Positions 23,912-33,102 of a stretch of 60,395 bases of DNA are shown here, piece after piece (the first letter of the stretch is position 1; every line of letters begins with the position of its first letter). The position numbers and the translations under genes are program-made. The notes below the pieces were generated by a model. That model was not told where the DNA came from and searched no databases. It saw nothing but the letters and a program-made list of their open reading frames with translations. The DNA lies in assembly GCA_964544085.1 (NCBI GenBank), contig CAZIZT010000013.1, positions 1 through 60,395 on the forward strand. The letters are read 5' to 3'. Source of the DNA: CAZIZT01 sp964544085. GTDB taxonomy: Bacteria > Campylobacterota_A > Desulfurellia > Desulfurellales > Hippeaceae.

Positions 23912-25034
23912 TACCCTTTTCCCTGCCTATTAACCAGACCGAAGCGCTGCCGATGAATGCTATAAAAGCATTTACAGAAAAAGCGGTTGAAAAACCAAAC
24001 CTGTCAACCAGAGCGCCCACCATACCCGGAGCCACCGATGAGGCTATCATCACCATACCAAACACAACCGCAATATTGGTATTTACCTTACTGCCGCCTA
24101 TTTCCGCTGCAAATGCATGTCTTACCGGTATGGAAAGCGACATGAAAAATCCCATAAAAAATAAAAACACCATGCTTAGCGTGTGGATAAACAGAAGCAA
24201 AAATACACCCATCAGCGCATAGCTAAATGAGATGGTTGCACGTCTGCCGAGTTTATCTGAGATAAAACCACCCAACGGTTGAGCAATAATTCCAGCAATT
24301 AGCATAACAGAGGCCCTGAGGTTAGCGTTGAGAATGGTAAACCCCTTTGCGTAGAAATAAGCCGGCAAAAAAGAGCTTATTCCACGTGAAAAAAATGGTA
24401 CCACGATAGCAATAAAACCCAGTGCCACAAGATTTGGTGTGATGGTACTTGAAAGCTTTTCCTTGATGGGTTTCTCTTCGATTCTCACAAGCCATAGCAA
24501 CAGCATTCCAATAATTAAACCAGGAACGGTCACAAGCAAAAAAGCATCTTTTGCATACCTTGAAAGCAGAAAACCCATACTGACAGGGGCGAAGAAATAG
24601 CCAAGTGCCCCACCTATACCGTTTATGCCTATTGCCATTCCCTTTCTTTTTGCGAATACTCCACTTAGAATGCCCATTCCCTGTGGATGATAGCTGCTTA
24701 AACCCAAACCAATAAATAGTGTTGCCAGAAGTGCTGTAACGTAAGAATTGGACAACCAGAATAGAAAATAAGCACAGGAAAGAACAAAAAAACCGGCTGC
24801 AAGAATAATCCTTCTGAGCGCGTATCTCTCGGCAATATGAGCAACAGGCGATTGCAAAACGGCACTGACAAAGTAAGGGATACTGAGAAGTAAACCAGCC
24901 TGAAAGTAGTTTATAGCAAACAGCTTCCTTATCAACGGCAAAGCCGGGGCGATTAGTAAAGAGTACCAGTCGTTTATAAAATGGGCAAACGCAATGACAG
25001 CGAGGAGAACAAAAGGAGAGGCTACCCTCCCCAT
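23901..25034 (-). CDS. Major facilitator superfamily transporter
   Basis: The 377-aa protein has about 12 hydrophobic helices and MFS loop motifs: GLGLSSYHPQGMG (about 105-117), KRKGMAIGINGIGGALGY (about 125), and a second-half GGFISDKLGRRATI (about 252) equivalent to the cytoplasmic 2-3 loop motif. The first half resembles fosmidomycin-resistance/Fsr-like and nitrate-type MFS proteins; the substrate is unknown. It follows efp by 4 bases, so it is likely co-transcribed with efp and the HD gene. Confidence 0.85.
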   Translation of the reverse strand: MGRVASPFVLLAVIAFAHFINDWYSLLIAPALPLIRKLFAINYFQAGLLLSIPYFVSAVLQSPVAHIAERYALRRIILAAGFFVLSCAYFLFWLSNSYVTALLATLFIGLGLSSYHPQGMGILSGVFAKRKGMAIGINGIGGALGYFFAPVSMGFLLSRYAKDAFLLVTVPGLIIGMLLLWLVRIEEKPIKEKLSSTITPNLVALGFIAIVVPFFSRGISSFLPAYFYAKGFTILNANLRASVMLIAGIIAQPLGGFISDKLGRRATISFSYALMGVFLLLFIHTLSMVFLFFMGFFMSLSIPVRHAFAAEIGGSKVNTNIAVVFGMVMIASSVAPGMVGALVDRFGFSTAFSVNAFIAFIGSASVWLIGREKGRGF

Positions 25035-25038
25035 AGCT

Positions 25039-25611
25039 CTATTTACTCACGCGTTCAACGTACTCTCCGGTGCGTGTATCCACTTTAACCACATCGCCTT
25101 CTTTGATGAAAAACGGTACCTGCACAACAGCACCAGTTTCCAGTGTTGCCGGTTTCGTGCCTGTCGCAGCCGTATCACCCTTAAACCCAGGTTCTGTCTC
25201 AACTACCTTAAGCTCTACGAAGTTCGGCAGTGAGACGCCGATAGGCAACCCGTTGTATAGAAGCACCGTAACCTCTTTATTCTCCTGGATAAAGGAAGCT
25301 GCAGAGCCCATAACCTTCTCGTCTATGGTGAACTGATCATAACTGGTACTGTCCATAAAGTGGAATCCTTCATTGTCCCTGTAGAGATACTGCATCATTC
25401 TCTCTTCAACGTCCGCTTTAGCTATCTTTGTGCCGGATTTATAGGTCTTCTCAACCACGTTTCCTGTCTTAAGGTTCTTAAGCTTCACCCTGACAAACGC
25501 CTGTCCCTTACCGGGTTTTACATGCTCGTAATCCACAATTTCATAAGGTTCATTGTCGATTTCAAGCTTCAACCCTCTTCTAAACTCGTTTGTCGCTACC
25601 ATTTCCGCCAT
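25039..25611 (-). CDS. efp: Translation elongation factor P
   Basis: EF-P (190 aa) rescues ribosomes stalled at polyproline. It has the three-domain eIF5A-like layout, with the modified-lysine loop VKPGKGQAF (Lys about residue 35), DSTSYDQFTI in domain II and the C-terminal signature GAVVQVPFFIKEGDVVKVDTRTGEY. Length is standard. The Lys-type loop is present; no EpmA, EpmB or rhamnosylation gene is seen nearby. GGGGAG precedes the ATG. Confidence 0.96.
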   Translation of the reverse strand: MAEMVATNEFRRGLKLEIDNEPYEIVDYEHVKPGKGQAFVRVKLKNLKTGNVVEKTYKSGTKIAKADVEERMMQYLYRDNEGFHFMDSTSYDQFTIDEKVMGSAASFIQENKEVTVLLYNGLPIGVSLPNFVELKVVETEPGFKGDTAATGTKPATLETGAVVQVPFFIKEGDVVKVDTRTGEYVERVSK

Positions 25612-25626
25612 TGTACGCTCCCCTTT

Positions 25627-26178
25627 CTATTCATTGAGTCCCAATTTTTCTGCATTGTTCTGCAAACACTCAGCCACAAAGAGTATATGTTCGCCAAGAT
25701 CCACTCCAAGCTCTTCTGCACCCTGCTGAATGTCGTCTCTGTTAACCCCTCTTGCAAACGCCTTGTCCTTAAGCTTTTTCTTGATAGATTTTAGCTTCAC
25801 ATCCTTCAGATTCTTCGTGGGCCTTACAAGTGCATATGCGTAAAGAAAGCCACACAACTCATCAACCGCAAACAGTGTTTTTGCCATAAGCGTTTTTCTT
25901 TGAACACCTGTAAAGGTGGCATGCCCCATTATCGCCTCTATCAACTCATCATCAACACCCATCTGTTTCAATATTTCAGCGCCTTTGTAGGGATGTTCAT
26001 CAGGATAAGCCTCATAGTCAAAATCGTGCAAAAGTCCAGCCACAGCCCACCGTTCTTCGTCCTCGCCAAACTTACGCGCATAGCAGCGCATGGCAGACTC
26101 CACAGCATAGGCATGTCTCAGCAAATTCTCACCCTTTGTGTATTTCTTGAGCAGCTCAAGTGCTTTCTCATAGTCCAT
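25627..26178 (-). CDS. HD-domain phosphohydrolase
   Basis: The 183-aa protein has HD-domain metal ligands: an early His in LLRHAYAVESAM (about 21), GLLHDFDYEAYPDEHP (His-Asp pair about 50, later His) and MGHATFTGV (about 85). Such HD proteins hydrolyse nucleotides or phosphate esters; the substrate is not evident. It is the first gene of the HD-efp-MFS transcript. RBS GGGGAGG. Confidence 0.82.
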   Translation of the reverse strand: MDYEKALELLKKYTKGENLLRHAYAVESAMRCYARKFGEDEERWAVAGLLHDFDYEAYPDEHPYKGAEILKQMGVDDELIEAIMGHATFTGVQRKTLMAKTLFAVDELCGFLYAYALVRPTKNLKDVKLKSIKKKLKDKAFARGVNRDDIQQGAEELGVDLGEHILFVAECLQNNAEKLGLNE

Positions 26179-26209
26179 ATCTGTACCTCCCCATCAGCTA
26201 AACGCTCAT

Positions 26210-26238
26210 AGTTTATGCAAATTCACCACGCTTTTCAA
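26210..26238 (-). promoter_or_regulatory. Sigma-70-type promoter for HD-efp-MFS genes
   Basis: On the minus strand TTGAAA (complement of 26233-26238) and TAAACT (complement of 26210-26215) lie 17 bases apart, about 30 bases upstream of the HD gene start. Confidence 0.5.
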
Positions 26239-26279
26239 GAAAAGTTTAAGCTGTGTTAACTTACAAAAAGGAAGGATTG

Positions 26280-27122
26280 TTAAAAGGTGGCAAATTCGTC
26301 CAGTCTAAAGACACTACCGGCGTTATTGAAAACCACCCTATCTGGAAATTCACAGTAAAGTCGAGAGGTCATCAACATGCCCGTGCAGTGATTTGCACCA
26401 ATTGTAGTGATGTAGCTCCTTTTTCTTAACTCCTCAATAGTTCTATTCCTCTGATAGGAAGAGGCAGGTCCAAGATGTGTTCCACCAAGAAAACCAACAA
26501 CCCTTCTGCCGAAAATAGCTTCGGCATGATCTATAATGTTGATGATCCCCCTGTGAGCACATCCAAACAGGATAAATATCCCATTTTGCATCTCTATGAC
26601 GAGACTCGTATCGTCTGGCACGTCATCTTTAAGGAGTTCTCCCTCTTTCTCATAGACAAAGTTTTTGTCCACCTCTTCAAAATCTGTGTGCATCTGCTCA
26701 TAGCCCAAAACAAAGATACCATCCATAACCTCGACTGGTTTGTCTGTAAGATGAAAATGGGCGCCTTTCGACTCATAAAACTCCCTATCCTTGATACCTA
26801 TGTACCGTAGATTGCCATCGTAACTCAAACGAGAGTAGCGTTTTCTAAAAATCTCCGGATGCGCAAAGACTGTGGGGCTGGCAATATCAAGTAAATACTC
26901 CAAGCCTCCCGCGTGGTCATAGTGACCATGACTCAACGCAACCTTGTCTATACCCCCTAAATCAACACCAAGCAACCTGGCGTTGTGTAGTAGCGCATCG
27001 GTTTGACCCGTATCCCATAGCAATGCATCGCCAGAGCGTTTTATGAGCATACTCAAACCGTGTTCTGCCTTTAAACCACCCCTTATAGCCGTATTCTCAA
27101 CAAGCGTAATTATCTCGATCAT
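26280..27122 (-). CDS. MBL-fold metallo-hydrolase (dihydropterin-type)
   Basis: The 280-aa protein has the metallo-beta-lactamase zinc motif SHGHYDHAGG (about 63-72), a second His in FGCAHRGIINI (about 187) and GANHCTGM near the C-terminus. The early DTGQTDALLHNARLLGVD matches the archaeal-type MJ0301-like group annotated as 7,8-dihydropterin-6-methyl-aminobenzene phosphate synthase; the real substrate is unknown. It overlaps the hisA stop by 4 bases, so it is co-translated with the his genes, but no histidine role is known. Confidence 0.82.
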   Translation of the reverse strand: MIEIITLVENTAIRGGLKAEHGLSMLIKRSGDALLWDTGQTDALLHNARLLGVDLGGIDKVALSHGHYDHAGGLEYLLDIASPTVFAHPEIFRKRYSRLSYDGNLRYIGIKDREFYESKGAHFHLTDKPVEVMDGIFVLGYEQMHTDFEEVDKNFVYEKEGELLKDDVPDDTSLVIEMQNGIFILFGCAHRGIINIIDHAEAIFGRRVVGFLGGTHLGPASSYQRNRTIEELRKRSYITTIGANHCTGMLMTSRLYCEFPDRVVFNNAGSVFRLDEFATF

Positions 27123-27841
27123 GGAAACCTCTTCAGCGCCTCTTCAAGATTCAATCGATTTTCGTAAATTGCCTTGCCAACAACAACACCAATAACTCCC
27201 ATGGGCTCAAGCCTGGATAGCTGTTCCAGATCCTCCATACCCTTAACACCGCCAGAGGCAATAATACCAATGGACGTCTTGAGGGCTATGTTTTTATAGA
27301 AATCAATATCCACACCTTGAAGGGTACCATCTCTCGTTATGTCGGTAACAATCACCTCCCTAATGCCCATCTGCTGCAAACCAGAAATAAAAGCGATATG
27401 ATCCGCCTTGGAATCCTCCCTCCAACCGGATACTCTTACTTTGGAGTCTTCTACATCAACGGCAACAATTATGTGCTCAGCATACTGATCCACTATTCGT
27501 TCAAACAGGCGCGGATTTTTAAAGGGCATTGAGCCGATTATGACACGTTGAACACGGCAGCAGAGCAGCTTTTGAACGTCTTCAAGGCTGCGAACACCAC
27601 CACCGACTTCTATCAACGCATGCTTCAACGTTTCTGCCATTTTCATAATAATTTGCGTGTTATCACCCCTCCCAAAGGCTCTGTCCAAATCCACAACATG
27701 AATTCTACGTGCACCGAGCGATTCAAAACGTTCAGCAACACCCACCGGATCGTCGCTGTAGAAGGTATAATCCTCCTTTTTTCCCTGCTTCAATCTAACA
27801 ACCTTGCCATCCATTAAATCAATTGCAGGTATGATTATCAT
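27119..27841 (-). CDS. hisA: ProFAR isomerase HisA
   Basis: HisA (240 aa) isomerises ProFAR in histidine synthesis. The barrel begins IIPAIDLMDGKVVRL with the catalytic Asp (about 8), has EVGGGVRSL (about 76), and the second catalytic Asp in VTDITRDGTLQGVD (about 165-178); ASGGVKGMEDL and GVVVGKAIYE bind phosphate. It overlaps hisH by 4 bases. hisF is not in the window. Confidence 0.95.
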   Translation of the reverse strand: MIIIPAIDLMDGKVVRLKQGKKEDYTFYSDDPVGVAERFESLGARRIHVVDLDRAFGRGDNTQIIMKMAETLKHALIEVGGGVRSLEDVQKLLCCRVQRVIIGSMPFKNPRLFERIVDQYAEHIIVAVDVEDSKVRVSGWREDSKADHIAFISGLQQMGIREVIVTDITRDGTLQGVDIDFYKNIALKTSIGIIASGGVKGMEDLEQLSRLEPMGVIGVVVGKAIYENRLNLEEALKRFP

Positions 27842-28458
27842 AGGTTTCCCTCACAGATATCGCAGAAATTTTTAAGTAGTCTTAAGCCAACCCTCTGGCT
27901 CTTTTCAGGATGAAACTGAACACCCCAGAGACTATCCACATTCACAGCGGATGTAAACTCCACCACATAATCAGTTTTGGCTATCTGATCCTCATCGGAC
28001 TGCGCAAAATACGAATGAACAAAGTAGAAGTAACTCCCGGAGTCTACTGAGTGAAACAATCTGTTTTTGCGGGTTATGTGAACCCTGTTCCAGCCCATAT
28101 GCGGCACAGGAAATCCCTTTTTCTGCGGGAAACGTCTTATGCTGCCCCTGATTATACCAAGACCTTCATGCTCACCAAACTCGTAGCTCTTTTCGAACAT
28201 CAATTGAAGACCAACGCAAATACCCAGGAACGGTTTGCCACTTTCGGCGAACCGCTTGAGAATATCTATCAATCGAAACCTTCTTAACTTTTCCATGCAG
28301 TCGGCAAACGAACCTTGGCCAGGCAGAATGACACCGTCAGCCGCAAAGATAGTATCTCTATCACTGGTAAGGACAGCTTTAGAGCCTACGTGCTCAATTG
28401 CCTTGCAGACACTGCGCACATTACCGCTATCGTAATCTATCACCGCAATCACAGCCAT
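27838..28458 (-). CDS. hisH: Imidazole glycerol phosphate synthase glutaminase subunit
   Basis: HisH (206 aa from the chosen start) delivers ammonia to HisF. It starts IAVIDYDSGN, has GICVGLQLMF with the nucleophile Cys (about residue 80) and QFHPEKSQ with the His-Glu pair near the end. The ATG at 28458 is chosen over an upstream TTG because GGTGGT precedes it and the family starts here. Its partner HisF must be elsewhere. Confidence 0.94.
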   Translation of the reverse strand: MAVIAVIDYDSGNVRSVCKAIEHVGSKAVLTSDRDTIFAADGVILPGQGSFADCMEKLRRFRLIDILKRFAESGKPFLGICVGLQLMFEKSYEFGEHEGLGIIRGSIRRFPQKKGFPVPHMGWNRVHITRKNRLFHSVDSGSYFYFVHSYFAQSDEDQIAKTDYVVEFTSAVNVDSLWGVQFHPEKSQRVGLRLLKNFCDICEGNL

Positions 28459-28507
28459 AGCACCACCGCTCAACGGTTATTTTATATGCACAACGCCTCT
28501 TTAGCAA

Positions 28508-28536
28508 CAAAAAAGGGGGTGCCTTACGACACCCCC
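28508..28536 (-). terminator. Intrinsic terminator of the propeller-SLH gene
   Basis: On the minus strand GGGGGTG (complement of 28530-28536) pairs with CACCCCC (complement of 28515-28521) and is followed by TTTTTT. It lies 26 bases after the propeller-SLH stop codon and upstream of hisH. Confidence 0.85.
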
Positions 28537-28561
28537 ACAAAAAGTATTAAAAACCTTTCTA

Positions 28562-30217
28562 CTATTTTCCTTCCAGAAATGCCCTTTTAAGATACACAGC
28601 CATCTCAGCTCTCGTTACAGGGTTGTTGGGCTTATAGGAACCATCTGGATATCCGGTTGTAATGCCGGCTTTCTTGATGGCACTGATATACTTACAATAA
28701 ACAGAGCTTGGCGACACGTCGCTAAAAGGACCAGTCAAAAAACAGGAAGGCGTATAAAGATCCAGGGCCCGCGCAATGAATATAGCCATCTGTCCCCTTG
28801 TTACAGGATCGTTTAAGCCATAAATACCATTGCCATAGCCATTCACTATGCCAGCATTCTTAAGAGCCTGAATATAGGGACAGTAGACGGAGTATATCGG
28901 CACATCGTCAAAAGGAGGTGAGTAACATGCATGGACACCCATACCAGCTGCGCGTGCAATAAATGCAGCCATCTGCCCTCTCGTTACTGTATCAAAGGGT
29001 CCATACATTCCGTTCCCGTAGCCCTTTGTAATACCAGCCAACCATATAGCTACAATTGAAGGTTTAGCCCAGAAAAGAGATGGATCATTTATATCTGTGA
29101 ATGGATCCTCAAAACCTGACAAAAAAGAATCATGCTTAAATTCTGGCCATGGGCTTGAGGCAGGCGCATCAGCCCCGGTGGCAATGGCGTATAAGTAGCC
29201 GGATGCAGTACCTATGTAAATTATACCTTTTTGAGCTCCCTCAGAACCCATCACAGGAGATCCGTAGTAGACTTTACCAATAGAAAGGGTCCATTGCTGT
29301 GTTCCCTTGCCGCTTAACGCATAGAAATTACCTGAAGCATCGCCAAAATACACAAATCCATTATTACCTACAACAGGAGTGGAATGAATCTCTCCTGTAG
29401 CTTGGTATTTCCACTTAAAGCGCCCGTCTGGATACAGCGCATAGAGATAGCCAGTTCGCGTCCCTACATAAATGGTCCCGTCGCCACCAATAGCTGCTGA
29501 ATTTGCAATTGAACCATCGCAAAGGTACCTCCACTTTACACTTCCACCCGGCGTAAGCGCATAAAATTCCCCGTCGTTATTTCCGATATAAATGGTGCCG
29601 TCTGTACCGATCGCAGGTGTTGCTGAAACAGAAGCACCTGTATAAAACTTCCACTTCAACGTGCCATCGATATTCAATGCATAAAGGTATCCATCCTCTG
29701 AGCCAAAATATAGCGTTCCATTTCTGTCTATAACCACAGCAGAGTATATCCTACCACCCGTTGGAAACTTCCATTTTAATGTGCCATCCGGACCAATTGC
29801 GTAAAGATTCTTATCGTATGATCCGACATATACAGTTCCCTGCCTGTCAACGGTGGGCGAGGCTGTGACATATCCATTTGTCCTAAAAGACCAAATCTTA
29901 CTTCCATCCGTCTTCAATGCGTAAATGTAGTAGTCATCAGAACCAAAATAGATCCTTCCGTCAACCGTTACAACTGGTGCCGAATAGATTCCTTTGGATA
30001 CTCCAAACACCCATTTGCTCTTACCGTCACTGCTCAATGCATACAGATTGCCAGATATTGTCGCCACATATATGGTTCCATCAAGCCCAATGGCTGCCGT
30101 AGCGTAGATGGCAGAGTTAACAGGATACTCCCACTGTATAACTCCAGTTAACGCATTGCTGCGAATGGAAAAACCGATCACGAATAAAATAACCAGCAAA
30201 ATCCTTTTTATACCCAT
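28562..30217 (-). CDS. Secreted PQQ-like eight-bladed propeller with three SLH repeats
   Basis: The 551-aa protein has a signal peptide (about 1-22) and then eight tandem 40-residue repeats of the form GTLKWKF-x-TG...DGTIYxGSxDGYLYAL (about 25-350), a BamB/PQQ-type beta propeller. The C-terminus (about 375-551) has three S-layer homology repeats, each with GYGNGMYGP or GYPDGSYKP followed by VTRGQMA or VTRAEMA. SLH domains anchor proteins to cell-wall polymers, so it is probably an exported surface or periplasmic protein. No catalytic residues are evident; a scaffold or binding role is likely. The ATG at 30217 follows GAGGAGG; an earlier ATG would overlap that site. Confidence 0.85.
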   Translation of the reverse strand: MGIKRILLVILFVIGFSIRSNALTGVIQWEYPVNSAIYATAAIGLDGTIYVATISGNLYALSSDGKSKWVFGVSKGIYSAPVVTVDGRIYFGSDDYYIYALKTDGSKIWSFRTNGYVTASPTVDRQGTVYVGSYDKNLYAIGPDGTLKWKFPTGGRIYSAVVIDRNGTLYFGSEDGYLYALNIDGTLKWKFYTGASVSATPAIGTDGTIYIGNNDGEFYALTPGGSVKWRYLCDGSIANSAAIGGDGTIYVGTRTGYLYALYPDGRFKWKYQATGEIHSTPVVGNNGFVYFGDASGNFYALSGKGTQQWTLSIGKVYYGSPVMGSEGAQKGIIYIGTASGYLYAIATGADAPASSPWPEFKHDSFLSGFEDPFTDINDPSLFWAKPSIVAIWLAGITKGYGNGMYGPFDTVTRGQMAAFIARAAGMGVHACYSPPFDDVPIYSVYCPYIQALKNAGIVNGYGNGIYGLNDPVTRGQMAIFIARALDLYTPSCFLTGPFSDVSPSSVYCKYISAIKKAGITTGYPDGSYKPNNPVTRAEMAVYLKRAFLEGK

Positions 30218-30390
30218 AAAAAACCTCCTCATCATTATTCAGAAAATAATGACCAACTCCGTTATTTGCACAACTGTACGATTCAACATTCCGATCCCAT
30301 CGCATCACTCGCAATAAAATTATAGTTAAAATTTATTATCAAATCAACTTGAATTAGCAATTCACAAAAATCCTTTACATGACTTTACCC

Positions 30391-30418
30391 TTGACATTTT
30401 CGGTACGTCGTATATATT
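30391..30418 (+). promoter_or_regulatory. Sigma-70-type promoter for the EamA pair
   Basis: TTGACA (30391-30396) and TATATT (30413-30418) separated by 16 bases, 30 bases upstream of the first EamA start. The remaining gap from 30218 is AT-rich and shows nothing else. Confidence 0.65.
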
Positions 30419-30447
30419 TTGCATCCATCTTCATTACCGGAGGCGAC

Positions 30448-31332
30448 ATGGAGAAAAGCAGGGTTATAAAGGGTTTTGTTTACTCTTTGATCTCAGCCGC
30501 TGCCTTTGCAAGTCTCATCATCCTCGCAAAATTAGGATATATGGAGAGCTTGAGCGCAAAAGAAATGCTCCTGTGGCGATTTACAATTGGTGCAATTGCC
30601 ATGACACTATTCCTCCTAACAAAAGACCATAACCTTGTGAAACCGACAATGCCTCTCTTAAAAAAAGCCCTGATCACAGGGGCAATCTTTTACACGGCAC
30701 AATCCTACTGCTTCGTGAGTTCTGCAAAATATGTCCAGGCATCTGTTAGCGAATTGATACTGTATCTCTACCCCGCCGGCGTTGCAGTACTTGCAGCTGC
30801 TGTTTTCAAGGAGAAACTTAACCTGTACAAGCTCTTCTATATTGCGCTACTACTGACAGGACTTATCTTTATTTTTAAAAACGCATTTGATAAACCACTC
30901 CAGATCAAAGGCATCCTCTGTGCACTTGGTGCAATGCTAATTTACAGTATGTATCTTATAGCCATTCAAAAATTGGGTAAAAATGAGCACCCGGCGAGTT
31001 TTGCATACTACACAATACTATTTGCAGCCCTCTGTTTCTGGATCATGTCGGGCATTCCCAGAATACCACAAACATTAAACGGGATTATCATTATTACGCT
31101 GTTAGGCATAGTAACAACCGTTGTGGCAATAGGCTTTCTGTTTGCAGCCATCCATCAAATAGGAGCTGCTCTATCAAGTGTGTTCTCTTCAATGGAGCCC
31201 GTTATAACGATTGTACTCAGTATGATCATCTTAAAAAGTTCACTCAATCTATCTCAGGCTATCGGTGCATTCTTTATTTTAACCGGTGTAGCTTTAGCCA
31301 ATGGATACCATCTAAAGAGGACAGACAGATGA
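30448..31332 (+). CDS. EamA (DMT) family transporter 1
   Basis: The 294-aa protein has about ten hydrophobic helices in two EamA halves, with the repeat-like ends VSELILYLYPAGVAVLAA (about 105) and GAALSSVFSSMEPVITIVLS (about 235). DMT proteins of this type usually export amino acids or metabolites; the substrate is not determinable. The ATG at 30448 follows CCGGAGGCGAC, so the longer frame was not used. It overlaps the second EamA gene by 4 bases. Confidence 0.88.
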   Translation: MEKSRVIKGFVYSLISAAAFASLIILAKLGYMESLSAKEMLLWRFTIGAIAMTLFLLTKDHNLVKPTMPLLKKALITGAIFYTAQSYCFVSSAKYVQASVSELILYLYPAGVAVLAAAVFKEKLNLYKLFYIALLLTGLIFIFKNAFDKPLQIKGILCALGAMLIYSMYLIAIQKLGKNEHPASFAYYTILFAALCFWIMSGIPRIPQTLNGIIIITLLGIVTTVVAIGFLFAAIHQIGAALSSVFSSMEPVITIVLSMIILKSSLNLSQAIGAFFILTGVALANGYHLKRTDR

Positions 31333-32228
31333 AAATAAAACAAAGCCAAATAGCGGATCTTCTGCTATTTTCTGTGACCATATTCTGGGGCAGCACGTTT
31401 ATCATAGTCAAAAAATCCATAGAAATGATGCCCACTTTTGCGTTCCTCTCATTGCGATTCTTTCTTGCAAGCCTGCTTCTTACCGTTCTGGTTGCACCAA
31501 GATTCAAAAAGATAAACAGAAAGCTTCTCTTTGATGGCATTATCCTCGGCGTTGCCCTTTTCTTAGCATACGCATTCCAGACCGTGGCTCTGATGTACGC
31601 CAAAGCAAGTGTTGTTGGCTTTCTAACAGGACTAAACGTGGTCATGGTACCTATTATGTCTGCTTTGTTGATCAAAAAACCACCAACCATTTACTCACAG
31701 ATTGGCGTTGTATTGGCCTTGATAGGCGTTGCGCTTTTGAGCTTAAACGAGGGTTTCACTGTTTCAAAAGGCGACTGGCTCGGCATAATCTGTGCTTTTT
31801 TTGTTTCCGTGCACATAATTTTAACGGATAGATTCTCGCGCATTCATGACACATACCTGTTGACAACCGTTGAGATATGGGTCTTAGCCCTACTATCCAC
31901 GATAACATCCCTTTTAAGCGAACCTTACTTGATACCACCCCAATTCAACAGCTACCTTGTTGTTTCTCTGGTAATCACGGCTGTCTTTGCCACTGTTTAT
32001 GCATTCATTATTCAGACAACCATGCAGAAATACACCACACCCACCAAAACTGCTCTTATATTCACAATGGAACCTGTTATGTCAGCTATTTTTGCCTATC
32101 TACTCGGCGGTGAGGTGCTTACTCTGCGTGGCTACATTGGAGCTTTTACCATATTCACAGGAATAATAGTGGCTGAATTCGGCGATCTGATACTCTTGAA
32201 GCTCAAAGGCAAAAAAATTGGTGCATGA
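31329..32228 (+). CDS. EamA (DMT) family transporter 2
   Basis: The 299-aa protein has ten predicted helices; FWGSTFIIVKKS near the start and TALIFTMEPVMSAIFAYLLGGE (two halves around residue 240) are EamA hallmarks. It is a paralogue of the previous gene rather than the second half of one protein, since each has both EamA domains. The overlap suggests coupled translation, perhaps of a heteromeric pair. Confidence 0.88.
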   Translation: MKIKQSQIADLLLFSVTIFWGSTFIIVKKSIEMMPTFAFLSLRFFLASLLLTVLVAPRFKKINRKLLFDGIILGVALFLAYAFQTVALMYAKASVVGFLTGLNVVMVPIMSALLIKKPPTIYSQIGVVLALIGVALLSLNEGFTVSKGDWLGIICAFFVSVHIILTDRFSRIHDTYLLTTVEIWVLALLSTITSLLSEPYLIPPQFNSYLVVSLVITAVFATVYAFIIQTTMQKYTTPTKTALIFTMEPVMSAIFAYLLGGEVLTLRGYIGAFTIFTGIIVAEFGDLILLKLKGKKIGA

Positions 32229-32252
32229 TTCTATTATTTACGGTACTAAAGC

Positions 32253-32280
32253 TTGACTTGGTGCATTCTTTTGTTATACT
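32253..32280 (+). promoter_or_regulatory. Sigma-70-type promoter for the ODP-chemoreceptor pair
   Basis: TTGACT (32253-32258) and TATACT (32275-32280) with a 16-base spacer; the ODP start is 36 bases downstream, after GGAGGT. Confidence 0.7.
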
Positions 32281-32315
32281 TTTGCTAACCATTAAGAGTG
32301 CCACGGAGGTTCAAG

Positions 32316-33098
32316 ATGGCTTATTGTGAGAAACCCAATAGTGAAGTGGATACAGAAAATGGGGAGATTCTGTACGAAGATAGTGAACACAAGTTCATCT
32401 GGCTTGGCTGGGGGGAAGCTGAAAGTGGAATGATTCAAACCAACCAGTACCTGATAGTCCACAACGGCAAAGGCACTCTGCTTGATCCCGGCGGTATACA
32501 CATCTTTCCAAAGGTTGTATCAAATGTAACAAAATACATCGATCTGAGTGACATTGAGTATATCTTCTTTTCGCATCAGGATCCAGATGTGAGTTCCGGC
32601 ATACCAATGTGGCTATCGGTAACAAACGCCGATATTTATATCTCCGAATTGTGGGTAAGGTTTCTTCCACACTTTGGTATATCGGACCTATCCCGCATTA
32701 AGGGTATACCAGATAGGGGCACACGCCTCGGTAGCTACGAAATTATACCGGCGCATCTTATGCACTCACCTGGCAACCACGTATTGTTCGATTCAGTATC
32801 GAAGATCCTATTCAATGCCGATATTGGAGCAGCAGTATTCTCCGAAACGGAAAGATACCTGTTCATAGACTCCGACAACTTCCAGGATCATGTGCGACTC
32901 ATGGAGGGTTTCCACAAACGCTACATGGCTAGCTCAGCTGTATGCCGCAACTATGTTAACAGGATAAGATCACTATCACCAGTTATGATAGCACCACAGC
33001 ACGGTGGTATTTTCAGAGGCAGGGGGGTTTCGATGTTTCTTGACTGGTTATCGTCGCTACAGTGCGGCTCAGATATTATCGATCAAATAAACGGGTAG
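32316..33098 (+). CDS. Oxygen-binding diiron protein (ODP), FprA-like MBL fold
   Basis: The 260-aa protein is the metallo-beta-lactamase half of a flavodiiron protein without the flavodoxin domain. Diiron ligands are visible: SHQDPDVSSGIP (about 86-97; the H-x-D-x-D of ODPs, with Val where FprA has the next His), HSPGNHVLF (about 150), FNADIGAA (about 167) and a final APQHGGIFRG (about 226). ODPs of Treponema and Thermotoga bind oxygen or iron and signal to chemoreceptors rather than reduce oxygen. The next gene, four bases on, is a soluble chemoreceptor, which strongly supports a sensor role. The ATG at 32316 is set by GGAGGTTCAAG upstream. Confidence 0.82.
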   Translation: MAYCEKPNSEVDTENGEILYEDSEHKFIWLGWGEAESGMIQTNQYLIVHNGKGTLLDPGGIHIFPKVVSNVTKYIDLSDIEYIFFSHQDPDVSSGIPMWLSVTNADIYISELWVRFLPHFGISDLSRIKGIPDRGTRLGSYEIIPAHLMHSPGNHVLFDSVSKILFNADIGAAVFSETERYLFIDSDNFQDHVRLMEGFHKRYMASSAVCRNYVNRIRSLSPVMIAPQHGGIFRGRGVSMFLDWLSSLQCGSDIIDQING

Positions 33099-33102
33099 TG
33101 CC

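Noticed and set aside
28562..30217. Tandem 120-base periodicity as a DNA repeat array
   Set aside because: It reflects the eight 40-residue propeller blades of one protein, not a CRISPR or satellite array; the DNA itself has diverged between blades.
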